Positions 22,696 through 33,308 of a stretch of 64,000 nucleotides of DNA are shown here, one piece after another. Source of the DNA: Takakia lepidozioides (lineage: Eukaryota > Streptophyta > Takakiopsida > Takakiales > Takakiaceae); NCBI GenBank assembly GCA_030704615.1, contig CM060733.1, positions 68,572,001 through 68,636,000 of the forward strand, read 5' to 3'. A program made the position numbers and the translations under genes. Under the pieces are notes generated by a model. It saw nothing but the letters and a program-made list of their open reading frames with translations. It was not told the origin of the DNA and did not search any database. How positions within the stretch are numbered: position 1 is the first letter of the stretch; every line of letters starts with the position of its first letter.

Positions 22696-22923
22696 TCAGC
22701 AAGCCATGAGAACCAAGCAGGCCCACATGAACTTGTTCAGGGGAGGAACAAGTTGGGATCGAGGCCGAGGAGCCCCCGGTGTACGAGTGAGTGGTCGCAT
22801 TGTAAGTTGCCTCCAGATTTCATGAGGCACCTCCCTTCGCTCTCTTATTTCTTTGAAAACCCTTTCTGCTTCTGCTGGTATTGACATTCTTGAAGTGGAT
22901 TTGTTCTTACTGTAGGATGCCAA
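22696..22923 (-). other. Short uncharacterised minus-strand frame
   Basis: 75 residues reading SRMSIPAEAERVFKEIRERR and then EVPHEIWRQLTMRPLTR. The composition is protein-like (amphipathic, charged) compared with the neighbouring low-complexity frames. It could be a 5' exon or the start of the LINE unit. The opposite strand is also open, so the call is weak. Confidence 0.25.
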
Positions 22924-23321
22924 GTACGGCAGGAGGGACGTCTACACCGGAGTTCATGGGCAGGAAGAACGTGCCTTTTTTTGCCAGGGGGGGTTTCATG
23001 CCTAGTCCAGAAAGGGACTACATCCTTCCTACTTATGCTGCCCGGCTTGCTTCGGTGTCCATTAGGAGGTGTTCCGAACCTAGTCGTGTACAGTAGATTT
23101 TAGACGAGGCAAGCCTCAAAAAAATGAAGATGAGGGAGGAGGCAGCAGCTATTAGAGCCCGTTGGGCTCGTAGATTTGTCTTGGATTCTGCTGAGGAAAG
23201 TGGGGGAGAAGAGGCAGAAGATTCCCAGGAGGTGAGGTGGACAGTCCCCCAAGGAGAGGACGGCATTTTTGAGAGGCATACTGTAACCGATGCATCACAG
23301 AGCTCGGAGGATGGGGGATGA
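22917..23321 (+). pseudogene. Exon-like plus-strand frame with one internal stop
   Basis: From ATG at 22917 (just after an acceptor-like TTGTTCTTACTGTAG) the frame reads MPSTAGGTSTPEFMGRKNVP and continues to 23096, where TAG interrupts it. It resumes in the same frame through MREEAAAIRARWARRFVLDS and an acidic Ser- and Glu-rich tail to 23321. AATAAAATG near 23438 could be a polyadenylation signal. I do not recognise the family. It may be the last exon of a host or transposon gene. Confidence 0.35.
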
Positions 23322-23483
23322 GGGGGATGAGAAGAAGGAGGGCCAAGTTCCTCGGAAGGTATAGGAGAGTAGTTCCCATTCCTGCTATGACAGTTATGAC
23401 ACACTTGTATAGACGTGGCTTGCCACAAAATTTGCAATAAAATGTTTCATTTCATTGCTATGACGAGTCCACATGACCTTATA

Positions 23484-24010
23484 TCGTGCGCATACGTATC
23501 GCTACACAACTACATCGTTGTCCAAACCACACCACACATATATGCACAATAAAGTAGTCTGCCACAATGATAAAAAAAACTAAAGACACATTGTTCACAC
23601 AGAAAACATGAAATCCATCAACATCACTCTTTAAGATAATAGTCGAGCCAGGGGCACCCCAAGCTATGGGGACTCCACCCCACAACAACCTATACCCCTA
23701 CATAAGCACACTCAGATTCTAAAGCATGAAGGAGCTCGGTCGCGTAGGCTCAACTCGAGAGAGATGAGCCGCGCGACTGACGCTCTCGTGAAGATAAGAC
23801 AGTTCAGGTGTCAAACTAAACTTGACACCTGATTTAACACTTGACCTAAATTCAAGTGTTAAATACAAATAACTAGCTTTATTCTAGTTAGTTTTACACT
23901 GTGCTTATTTAACTTGACAGCTGTCGTGCGCATACGTATCGCTACACAACTACATCGCTGTCCAAACCACACCACACATATATGCACAATAAAGTAGTCT
24001 GTCACAATCG
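23484..24010 (-). repeat. 3' LTR of Gypsy element D with a partial tandem LTR copy
   Basis: A 352-base block (23568-23919) is repeated at 33309-33658 in the same orientation and is the shared LTR body. It is followed on the minus strand by TG...CA-type limits (…TTTATCA at 23568). An ~85-base segment starting on the minus strand with a GACAGACTACTTTATTGTGC-like run occurs on both sides of the block (23926-24008 and 23484-23567). The simplest reading is an LTR of about 440 bases (24010 to 23568) followed by the first 85 bases of a second LTR. A purine tract AGGGGGG lies at about 24011-24020, where a polypurine tract would be. Confidence 0.6.
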
Positions 24011-24205
24011 CCCCCCTAGCTGGTGGATAGGTCCCTCTAACTCCAGATAGCTACAAGATGTAATAGCCACAACCGTACTAAGTCCTCTATCACTGTCCCT
24101 ATTGTACTCAAACTCTAAAGACCAAGAGGCCGGGTACAAGAGTAGCCCTATCGTTAGTCGCCGTCTTGCAATCTGTGAACTTGAGCCAGGATCTCGTGTG
24201 TTCAA

Positions 24206-24570
24206 GGTCTCCTAGTAGCTTGGCCTTGCATTTCTTGTTAGCCTCCCATGGTTGTATCCACTCCCACTATCCAATGCATTGTGGACATAACCAATCCCCA
24301 TCCGGAACCATCTCAAGAGGTGGAGTCAAGCATCCCATATGCCAACCTCTAGAGCATCGATCACACACCAGCATGGTGGCTGCCCCTTTAGTAGACCCAT
24401 ACAACATGCACCTCAAACTTGCAGATACCACTGCCAGGTTTGGGTCAATCCTGCCATCGACATTTAGAAGGTGACATGGCGCACAATTACGCACATGGTC
24501 CTTCCAAGTTATGCCATCCCGACCCTCCAAGACCAAGACGCCTGAGGGCAAGACCTCTCGAACCCTCAAA
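24206..24570 (-). pseudogene. PHD finger at the C-terminus of element D pol
   Basis: PHD fingers bind histone H3 tails, so this domain could guide integration or alter chromatin at insertion sites; that is inference. The frame 24569-24267 reads LEGRDGITWKDHVRNCAPCHL, the end of the integrase tail, and then the finger: CMLYGSTK, then MLVCDRCSRGWHMGCL and DGDWLCPQC. Against the C4HC3 pattern, seven ligands are present. The second Cys is Tyr (TAT, one G-to-A change from TGT), which should destroy one zinc site in this copy. It follows the integrase after a stop at about 24578. Confidence 0.8.
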
Positions 24571-25478
24571 ATAACACGTCATGCAGTCACATCCAAGATC
24601 GTAGGAGCAGTCTGCTGCAGATAGACATAGTCACCAGGGTTGAATCTCCGAACCCCAAGACGATAGCCCCCACCACTTATGGTAGCATACCTCAACGTAT
24701 CACGGTGTTGTGCAATGGCAAGGTTCTCGAAAGCCATGGGCATGACTTTCTTGAACAACTCTGCACGCTGCTCACATGCACGTGCCCACACGTCCGGATC
24801 GTCAAGGTTAAGAACTGTAGCAGCTTCCATGCGAATGGATGTAGGCAAATCCAGCTCTCGGCCAAAGAGAAGAAAGTATGGTGAGAAGGAGGCAAGTGAT
24901 GCTTGCTTGCTGAACTTGTAGCCCATGGCTAACCAAGGTAACTGAAGGTCCCAATCTCCTAGGTGTCCCTTCTGCAAGCCATACTTGCGCAAACCCCTCT
25001 TTACTGTCTGAACAACTCTCTCTGCGAAGCCATCGGCCTCAGGATGATCCCGAGAAGTGGTGCGGTGGTCTATCAAGGCCTTGTCACACAAAGCCTAAAA
25101 CTCCCCCAAGAACTCTCTCCCTTGGTCCGTGAGTACCTCAGCTAGAGCACCGAATCGGCTAAGCACACAATCCAAGAATGCATACGCAGCTCCCTCACTA
25201 GCCTTATCAGGCAATGGAACCAACTCGATCCACTTGGAGAAGTGTTCCACCATCACCAACCCGTACTTGTTGTGGCGCATGGTCAGTGGCAACGGCCCTG
25301 CGAAGTCAAGACTCCACCTGTAGCCCAATCCCATGATCGGAAGAGGGTGCAATTGTGGAGTAGGGGCGTTGAATGAAGCACGCACCCTGTCACACACCAT
25401 GCACCTAGCCACAAATTGTGAGGCACAATCCTCACTCGACCATCCTCCCCCACTCGGAGCAGGTGTGTCCCCTCCCAC
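24571..25478 (-). pseudogene. Integrase of element D
   Basis: Frame 25478-25095 holds the end of the zinc module (CMVCDRVRASFN) and the core with Asp in WSLDFAGPL and Asp in LTDQGREF. After a stop near 25094 the frame resumes at 25091: DHPEADGFAERVVQTVKRGL supplies the Glu of the DDE triad, followed by the C-terminal module (YRLGVRRFNPGDYVYLQQ). All three catalytic residues can be seen, but in-frame stops at about 25094 and 24578 break the protein. Confidence 0.87.
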
Positions 25479-26400
25479 TTGAACCTCTTGGCTCGTTGCA
25501 GGATCCGATCCCTCTCCTTGGCACTCACAGTGGCTGCAGTGTCTCCAATGCGGAGGTAGTCCAACACAACTGAATCCTCATGTATGTCTTTGGCGCCACC
25601 TTGCTCATTGCTGGCCTCAGGGTCCTCAGACATTTGATCTACAGTCATTCCTGTTGCAGGTCCAACTTGGCCTTCCGCTGCCAAGATACATAGAAATGCA
25701 GATGCATGCCATCCGGGCACCATCTCCTCGTCCGTCTCACCATGCCACCGAGCTCCAGTGTCATCCTGCTGGCTCGTGCATGGATTGCGACTCAACCCAT
25801 CTGCATTCCGATTGACCAAACCGGTCGATGCACCACCTGAAAGTCATACTCTTGAAGGATGAGTGCCCACCATGCAGGCTTCCCCGTAAGCTTGTCTGAC
25901 TCCATCAACCACTTGAGTGGTTGGTGATCCGTGACAAGGGTGAAGAGATTGCAGTATAAATAGCACCTGAAGTGTGCCACGGCCCACACTGCAGCTAAGC
26001 ATTCTCCCTCATATGAGCTATACTTAGACTCTGCAATGTTGTTCGAGCGGCTAGCATAAGCCACTACGAACTCTCTTCCCTTCATCATCCACCTGTGTGA
26101 GCACCGCTCTAAGCCCCAGCATGCTCCAATCTGTATGCAGCTGAAAAGGACGCCCCCTAATAGGGCGTCTCAAGATGGGCGCCGAGGTCAACCTCGCCTT
26201 GAGCTCTTGAAAAGCTTGTTCTTGCTCATCTTCCCACTGCCACTCCTGGTCCACCTTGGTCAGTTTGGTTAGAGCCTTTGCAATGGCACTAAATCCCTTA
26301 ACAAACCGTCTATAATAGTTTGCTAACCCCATGAAAGCTCGAACTCGGCTCACATCCGTGGGGCGTGGAACCTGTGCAATGGACTCTACCTTAGTCTGCT
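25479..26400 (-). pseudogene. RNase H and connection region of element D
   Basis: The RT connection reads RVRAFMGLANYYRRFVKGF (about 26345). RNase H starts at about 26160 with FQLHTDWS, where the usual first acidic residue is kept, then AYASRSNNIAESKYSSYEGE (about 26060-26000) and TDHQPLKWLMES (about 25930). The stretch to 25283 encodes a long linker to the integrase zinc module (ILQRAKRFKWEGTHLLRVGE). Frames change near 26090 and 25800. Confidence 0.83.
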
Positions 26401-27260
26401 GTACCCCAATCCTCCAGGATATATCATGTGACCCAGATACTCAATCTGGTTGTGGAAAAACTTGCACTTTCCCGGATGTAACTTCAATCCGTGCGCCCTC
26501 AAGCGCTCAAATACCCCCTGAAGGTGTCTCTCATGCTCTTCCACCGTAGCACTAAAGATGATGATGTCATCTATGTAGCACCGAGCAAACTCTACCCCTG
26601 CTAGAATCCTGTCCATGACTCTTTGAAACTCAGCAGGAGCGTTTTTAAGCCCAAATGGTAAGAACCGCCACTAGTATAGGCAATCCTTCCCGTGCTCATT
26701 GATCCCCCAGAATGCCGTCTTTTGCTTATCCGCCTCCTTGATCGGCAACTGGTGATATCCGGATCGGAAATCCAACGTGCTAAAGACCTTGGCATGCCCA
26801 ATGGCATCAAAGATCTCCTCTGGTGTCGGCATGGCATACCTATCAGACTTGGTCTGACGATTTACAGGCCGGTAATCACCGCACATACGTCTCTCCGTCC
26901 AATTGCCATAGACATCCTTCTTGGCTGGCATCACTGTGGCTGAAGCATACTCTCCCCCAGATAGCTCCACCAAACCAGCCTCCCAAAGGTCCTGAGTTCT
27001 CATATGAATCAAGGACCTCTCCATGTCACTGTATCTATAGGGTCTCCGAAAGATTGGTGTGTCAGTAGCCAATTCAATGCGAATCTCTTGACCCTTCAGT
27101 GTTCCTAAGTCCTTCAAACTGAAAGCAAAGCAGTTCCTGTAAGCCCTCAAGAACCGCCGTATACGTCGTCTCTCTCCTCCGATGACTATAGGTCCAACAT
27201 CAGGCTCCCAGTTGTCCTCCGTGACTGCAACCTTGAGTCCAGCAGGCTTAGAGGTAGAAG
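26386..27260 (-). pseudogene. Reverse transcriptase of element D
   Basis: RT copies the element RNA. The frame 27150-26671 reads FRRPYRYSDMERSLI, VMPAKKDVYGNWTERRMCGD, YAMPTPEEIFDAIGHAKVF and STLDFRSGYHQLPI. After a stop and frameshift near 26668, frame 26616-26386 carries the catalytic box CYIDDIIIFS at about 26560-26590 and GKCKFFHNQIEYLGH. The family is Ty3/Gypsy but clearly different from chromoviruses A-C. The upstream linker (27260-27150) carries an IRRFLRAYRNCFAFS-like run typical of the protease-RT junction. Confidence 0.87.
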
Positions 27261-27276
27261 ACGCGTCCCGTGGTTG

Positions 27277-27570
27277 CTATGCTGCAACCTCTTGAGCAGT
27301 GACCACTGCCTCCTCTGTCAGTGACAATGTCTCATCCTGCCCCATCATCCCATCCTTGAGGACCTCCTCAATCCGAGAAAAATCCCCAATCTGATCCATT
27401 ACCGCCGCTTTGGCTGCCAACTCCTTCTGAACCTCGAGCACCTCCCACGTGTGCCATGGATGCGGCCTGCACCTCGTGGTCCTCCTGCTCGCCCCCACTT
27501 GCTGCCTGTACCGTCTCGGTAGGCAGGGAGACCATGAAGGGAAATGTACTCCGTACTCTGCGCTGCTCAG
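27277..27570 (-). pseudogene. Linker between methyltransferase and RT of element D
   Basis: Open in two frames. It reads ELAAKAAVMDQIGDFSRIEE, VLKDGMMGQDETLSLTEEAV, then a stop and QPRDASSTSKPAGLKVAV. It is acidic and has no known domain. It joins the methyltransferase motif X end to the RT N-terminus. Confidence 0.5.
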
Positions 27571-28345
27571 CCATAGTCAAGCTGATAATCCAGGTCAAGC
27601 AATTGAGATCCATTGCTTGCCCCAACACCTGACGACGTGATGCCTTAGAAAGAGATGGCACCGCCGTGGTACCTGTGGTAAAACCCATCGCCCGCTCACG
27701 CTCGTCAGCATTGGGCTCCACTAATTGTTGCAACTGACTATCCCACAAGAGGCCAGGTCCACCATCCCGAAAAGCATGGGATCCTGGGAAGCTGAGCAGT
27801 GTAGGTAATGCTACTCGTGGTTGACCCACCCTGTTGACCACTGCCAAAGGCGAACGGTCATCGTGTCTCACACGTTGAGACTGCCTCCCTGTGTCCAAAA
27901 TGCTATCCACTGTGAGGTGTGTTGGCCGCTGCACCCCATCAAATGCACGCTTGAGCAGTGCGGGTGGCATCAAGTTAGTCCACCATAGCCGTGGACAATG
28001 AGCCCGTGACCCCACTGCAGCTGCATCCAGCAACACTGCTGACCCAAGCCACGACCGGACTTGATGCACACTGGCCATGACCCTGGCCCGAGAATCACCC
28101 ATCAGTGGCACATTCTCCAAGATGTATGTTTGCTTGTTGGTATCCACGAACTGCAGACACTGGCAACAAATCAGGGTACTGCTGTACCAACTGAGCAACA
28201 TGGCGCAGTGAGATGCGTCGTGCAGTCTCATCCCTCTCCACATACAGGTAACGTCGAACTCGTACACCTGCCTGCAATATTGCAGCCAATCCAGTGCTGA
28301 TCCCGCCAAACAAGTCCAGAAGGCATATGCCTTCATCCGGGCACT
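27570..28345 (-). pseudogene. C5 cytosine DNA methyltransferase domain of element D
   Basis: The domain would transfer methyl groups from S-adenosylmethionine to cytosine in DNA. The S-adenosylmethionine-binding motif I reads LLDLFGGISTGLAAILQAG (about 28270-28325), followed by VRRYLYVERDETARR. After a frame change come ENVPLMGDSRA (motif VI type, about 28110), GSRAHCPRLWWTNL (motif VIII type, about 27980-28013), a target-recognition part with ALPTLLSFPGSHAF, ERERAMGFTTGTT (about 27700, motif IX/X type) and LGQAMDLNCLTWI (motif X, about 27600). The overall form is nearest DRM/DNMT3-like enzymes. The segment that should hold the catalytic Pro-Cys (motif IV), between SAVRG and TYILENVP, is missing, so this copy cannot be active. 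Confidence 0.82.
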
Positions 28346-29831
28346 ACCACACAAGAGGTGTGGTGTCCAATGGCGACAACTGAGGTGGTCCTGGTGCAAT
28401 CACTGCACTCTCCTCTTCTCCTGACGGTACGAAGGCCTCTACCCAGGCTTGTTGTACCCGTCCATCAGCAGCTTGCTGCAAATCCTTGCTCGTACCCCAT
28501 AATGGAGTGTGAGCAACCATGGCAGGCAACTCCGCCGTACCATGCATGTTATCCTGCTCTGCTGGAGGTGGCACATCCTCTGCATGGGCATTGCCTTCCA
28601 GCAACTCTCCAGGCCAACTAACTGCAGCTGTAAAGGCGGCTAGTATTGGCATCTTGCCCCGCTGGGTAGCCGAAATACCCCCAATGAATGTCACAGGGAG
28701 CTATGCACGACGACCATCCCCTGACTGCCATCCAGGCCTGTAGGATGCTGACTCTTCCCAAAAGTCCAGGGTGAAGCCCATGGGATATAACACTGCCCCA
28801 CCAACAAGGACATCGTAAGAGACCGCGTCTGTCACAATGGCCTTGGCTCGCATCACTGAACCATCTACAGGATGATCTGGTTGTCCAATGGCCAACTCAC
28901 GCCGTGTCATGCCCCGAGCCTGCTCTGATCCTCCCAGAGATGTCTGTATCTGGAAAGGACAGGGCTCCATATCCGCCTCCATGAGGCCCAAACCTGCAAT
29001 AGCAGCTCTGCCCAACATCAGTGGCTGAGCTCCCGAGTCCAATAAGACCCACAGTGGCCGGTACTTCTTGCCTGCCGGTCCACTCAAAGAGAAAATGTCA
29101 TCCTGGTTGTCTAACAAGACAACTCCAGGTGTCACCATGGCGCGCTCAAAGGCTGGCCTAGCTGGCAGCTCCGTCAACCTGGCAACTGCAGCTTGCCATG
29201 GCGTAGCCGTGGCAGTCTTGACCCTCAAATCCGAGGATCCCTCTGCCACTACACCTTCCACTAACTCCGCAGAAGATGAAGTGACCTCCCCACTCTCACA
29301 GAGTGTTGCTGCTAGTCTGAACACTGCAGCTGGTCTTACCCCCAGCGTCGCAATCATGGTTGCCGAGAACAGTGGGGCTTGACACATTGAGGTGGCTGCC
29401 CCCAACAACACACCGGCTGCACTAGCCTTGGTAGCAGGTGTCAGTGCTGCACGTGTAGCTCTCCCCAATGGCATAGTAACCTCCGCCTCGGTAACAGTCG
29501 AGCGAGAACTAGGTGCCATGGATGGCGTCGACACAGTCTCCGCCAATGTGAATGACTGAGGAAGCCTCACTTGACGGCTTGCCTCCCCACGATGTGGATC
29601 CAATTCCACCTCTGCACCTTGTGGCTCAGGAACTCGTGCTGCTCCTCGAGTCACGGCTGCAGCAGACTCCACCTGCACTAGTGGTAGTGCTACTCCGCAC
29701 ATGAATCCCATGCCTCCCATATCTCCTCCCTCAGGCGCAGGAGGTGGACCATCCCACCTGGGAGCCGGTACCGCCTGAGCTGTAGCCATGGCAGCGAGCC
29801 TCTGCTCTAGCTGCTGAAGCCGGTTGCCCAT
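28346..29831 (-). pseudogene. Aspartic protease and flanking linkers of element D
   Basis: Frame 29831-28701 (376 residues). It starts with a possible short coiled coil (GNRLQQLEQRLAAMATAQA), followed by an Ala-, Thr- and Val-rich linker. The retropepsin reads YRPLWVLLDSGAQPLMLGRA at about 29010-29060, with DSGA as active site, and SYDVLVGGAVLYPMGFTLDF at about 28770-28830 as C-terminal half. Frame 28694-28344 continues the link to the methyltransferase (GGISATQRGKMPILAAFTAA). One stop near 28700 separates them. Confidence 0.8.
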
Positions 29832-29846
29832 GCCTTGGTCAACACC

Positions 29847-31278
29847 CTAACCTCCGCATCCTTGGCCATGTTGAGCTTGCCCTTGGCCTGCACCTCGTGC
29901 CCAGCCATCTCGTCCTCTCTGGGCTGATCCACCTCGCCCCCGGCCACCATTGTTCCCTTGGAACTGGCCTAGGCGCAACTCAGGATGCAAGTCATAACAC
30001 TGGGCATCTCCGTGCCCATACTTGCCACAATGCCCACACTGCAACTGTGCAGGCTGTGCTTGTGCCGGCCTTTTGCCACTCTCTGGGCAATCTCTCTTGA
30101 CATGGGGTCCTCCACATGTCCAACATATCACCCCTGGTTGCTGTTGGCCTGCAAAAGATGCCACGGGCCTCTGCACCTGAGGTCCCCTGTAAGCTCCATG
30201 GAACTTGGGTTGGGAAGCCTTGCCCCCCTGACCACGCTGTTGGGTAGTCCCTTGTGCCTGTGGGCTGGCAGCTGCACCTTGTGCAGGCGTGTCCTTGCCA
30301 AATCCAATGGTAACAACTCGCTCCTCCACCATGTTGAGCTCAATCCGCTCAGCCAGCATAAACACATCTGCTAATGTGGGTTGGGCTGCTTGTAACAGGG
30401 TTGCATCTTGCACCCTTCTTGAGCTCCTTGTCCAGAATTCCATACCAAAACTGGATTGCCTGAGCTTCACTAACCCCTTGGGTCACACTTATCAAGCGCC
30501 TCATACGAGTGTATGCCTCTCGCAGGCTCTCACTGGGTTTGCGCTGGAAGTCTTGCAAACTTCGCAGCTTCTCTGTCCGTATACCTTGGTAGTTCCTCCA
30601 CAACTCCTGGAAGAACTCCACCACCGGGTTGAATCTAGGCACATGTGTTGTAGTCGTGGCAGGAGGAGTAGTAGCACCTTTTGAACTGGTACCACCTGCA
30701 GAAGTACCGGCACTACTTGTTCCACTACTAGTGCTGGCAGTGGGAGATATTGGTACTGATGCAGCTACTGGTCGCGTTGTGCCTCGAGTAATGGAGACGT
30801 AATCAGGTGACCAATACATCCTCCACTCCTCAATCTCTGCTTCATGTCCTCGCCTGAACTCGTGGTAATCGTCCATAGGCGGGCCTTCCAAATGCTGGAA
30901 CAATCCCTTCCACGCCATGAATGGGGTGAATAGCTGTGGATTGCGCATCTGCTGCAAATCACACCAGCTGTCGAACTCCTGGATAAAGTCATCCAACTTG
31001 ATTGTGCCCACAGCTCCAGAGTACCTACGAGGCCCCTTGGTAGCTCCATACATCTCCTCCATGTCGTCCCATAACAATGGCGAATGAAACTGCACACCTG
31101 TTGATGAAGCCTCCGAGTCTGTGTTTGACTCTGCACTAGCTGAGGGTGGAGGTGAAGGTGGTTTGAAACGAACACCTCGTCTGGTGAACCCACTCTCACT
31201 GCTACTGCCTGTAGCCATACTCCCCTCAGAACCCCTGGGTAACTCCGTGATGACACTCACAATGTGCACCTCCCCCAC
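29847..31278 (-). pseudogene. gag of element D with two zinc knuckles
   Basis: Frame 31278-30349 (309 residues): a Ser/Pro-rich N-terminus, then an acidic capsid-like part (IKLDDFIQEFDSWCDLQQM), a Thr/Ser/Gly linker and the gag helix region VVEFFQELWRNYQGIRTEKL to QAIQFWYGILDKELKKG. A frameshift near 30420 leads to frame 30470-29847, with MLAERIELNMVEERVV and two zinc knuckles: CWTCGGPHVKRDC and CGHCGKYGHGDAQC (about 30110 and 30030). The C-terminus is Gly/Gln/Arg-rich, probably RNA-binding. Confidence 0.82.
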
Positions 31279-31806
31279 GTGACACTATAAGGCTCTAGTA
31301 CTAATTCTAATAGTGACACGGGTAGGCACCTGTTGCAGTTTAAGGGTCATATCCCAGTGGCTCAGGGCACCTGCACCTGCATCCACCGCAAGAACTCCTA
31401 TGGTTGGCTGGTCATCAACCCAATCTCACCATAGAAGAAACACAGGTGGTCTTGCTGGTCATCACTCCAGCCTCACCACCGACAGCATACTCTAGGATTG
31501 ACCGGTGATCAAATCCGGCCTAATCCCTATGAAAGCAAGCGCCCACACAAAACCAACATGGCGCACAGTCAAGCATGCAGGTGTTGGGGGGGGATCCAAA
31601 CACAAGAAATCAAAACATCAACACCCCCACACCAAAAACAACTCCACGGTGTTGCTCCTGCAAGGACACCCCAGCCCAAAACCCGGACTGACTCTTGCCT
31701 CCACCTACGGAAAGGTCTGGGCCTAATGAGAGGGTGGAAAACTACGAGGAAGAGAAGCTAAAGCAATGCCTAACCCCAGCATGCTCTCATCCCATCCAAC
31801 AGTTGG

Positions 31807-32032
31807 AATCTGTCGCCAGTCAGTCCGCTCGTCAGTCGCCGGTCTGCTGGTGAGTCCACTCGCCAGTCGACCGGACTGAGTCAGTCCGCTCGCCAATGGC
31901 CAGTCTGCTCGTCAATCACCGGTCTGCTGGTGAGTCCACTCGCCAGTCTACCGGACTGAGTCAGTCCGCTCGCCAATCGCCAGTCTGCTGGTGAGTCCAC
32001 TCGCCGGTCTACCGGACTGAGTCAGTCCGCTA
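31807..32032. repeat. Nested tandem repeat of ~20-base subunits, 80-base superunit
   Basis: Words CAGTCCGCTCG, CCAGTCTGCTCG and CTGGTGAGTCCACTCGCC recur. The word CTGGTGAGTCCACTCGCC occurs at 31847, 31927 and 31988, so the superunit is 80 bases and the last one is about 20 bases shorter. The subunits are related to one another, so this is a higher-order array. Confidence 0.85.
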
Positions 32033-32439
32033 CAGAGCTGCAGAGAACCAGAAAGCAAGTGGAAGGAGCAGGGCTGCCCACAGCCTCTTCTTCATCAGTC
32101 GACTCAGTCTCAGGAGAAGCTGGAATGGCTTCATCACCAGCCCCCTTACATCTGGGGATCCAGTCCAAAGGTAAGGGAAAAGCCTCTCCAAACACGCCAC
32201 TAAACTCAATGGCAAACAACCAAGCCCTGCTGGCTCCCAGCCCTTGTGAGCACTCATTCAAGCACTCTCCTTGGCCATAGCATCTGTCTTAGAGCCTATT
32301 CCAGCCCCCTACACCTGCCACTTCAAGAGCCATGCTCTACCTAGGCTTGGGGTTGAAACCCCAACTCACATATGCCCTACAAGTGGTCTTCTTTCACCCA
32401 AGTGGGAACCAGCCCTAGCCCTTCCATTCTAGCTCTCTA

Positions 32440-32790
32440 AAGCTTGAAAACAAAAGCCTCAATGGGCTGAAGGCATGCTCCATACATGCCCCACTCTCAC
32501 CATGAGAGAATCAGCTTTTTTGCTTCATTTCTTGCACCCACAAATCTGAAAATACAAGCTTTAGCAGGCTGAATACATGCTCCACACATGCTCTACAGGG
32601 CAACCAGCCCCTTCCTTCCTTTCTTGCACTCCCAAACCTGAAAGTACAAGCCTTCAACAGGCTGAAAGCATGCTCCACACATGCTCTACAGGGCAACCAG
32701 CCCCTTCCTTCCTTTCTTGCTTGCCCTCCAAGCTTGAAGATGGCAGCTTCAACGAGCTGAATACATGCTCCACACATGCAACCTCTTCAC
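32440..32790. repeat. Tandem repeat of ~94 bases, three to four copies
   Basis: Each unit has a GGCTGAA(T/A)(A/G)CATGCTCCACACATGC core followed by GGCAACCAGCCCCTTCC. Cores start near 32565, 32658 and 32753, with an older degenerate copy near 32475. Open frames across the block are repeats of the same peptide and are not taken as genes. Confidence 0.85.
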
Positions 32791-33308
32791 ACAAGAGGTA
32801 TCAGCCCCCTACCTTGGCTCCTTGGCTCCTTGATGCTCTCTAAGACAAGACTAAGCACTCCACAGCCCTTGCCAAGCTCCTGAAACCCTAAGGCTTACAT
32901 TTCCAGCCCCAAGACACTCCTCTTGTGGTGCAAGAGCTCTTCTTCCAAGCTCTGAAACCCTAGGTGCACATTCCATGGCCTTGCCGCACATCTTAGCTTT
33001 TGTTCCAGCCCTGCTCTTGCCATGACAAGAGCCCTCTCAATGCTGAAGCTCGAGATTGAAACCCAATCTCCACATACTCCACAAAGTGCACTGATTTGCC
33101 CCAAGCCAAATCAGCCCTTTCGCTTGGTCTTACAATCCTTCACACAATGAAAGCTCGCATTCCCAGTCCAGTTCTCAGCTTTGCCACCAAGCCACTCCAT
33201 GGTGCTCCTTGCATAACAACCTGGTTTCTCTCATTCTCAAGCAAAAACCACAAGTGCTACAACTAACTCGAACCTGGCACTCACAGACTCGGGCTGATCT
33301 CTCTCGAG

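Larger units (their letters stand above)
31279..33308 (-). other. Long 5' leader of element D with two tandem-repeat blocks
   Basis: About 2 kb between 5' LTR and gag, with no convincing gene. It contains a GTC/CGG-rich tandem block (31807-32032) and a ~94-base tandem block (about 32440-32790), described separately. The sequence next to the LTR (33308 leftwards) does not resemble the usual initiator-methionine primer site; a site for another tRNA could not be named. Confidence 0.6.

Noticed and set aside
23484-24008. 352-base block flanked by 85-base repeats as an insertion with a long target duplication
   Set aside because: 85 bases is far longer than any LTR-element target duplication, and the block is the LTR body found at 33309-33658.
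32510-32843. Repeated peptide frames on both strands at the 94-base repeat
   Set aside because: They follow the tandem DNA repeat exactly and are open on both strands.
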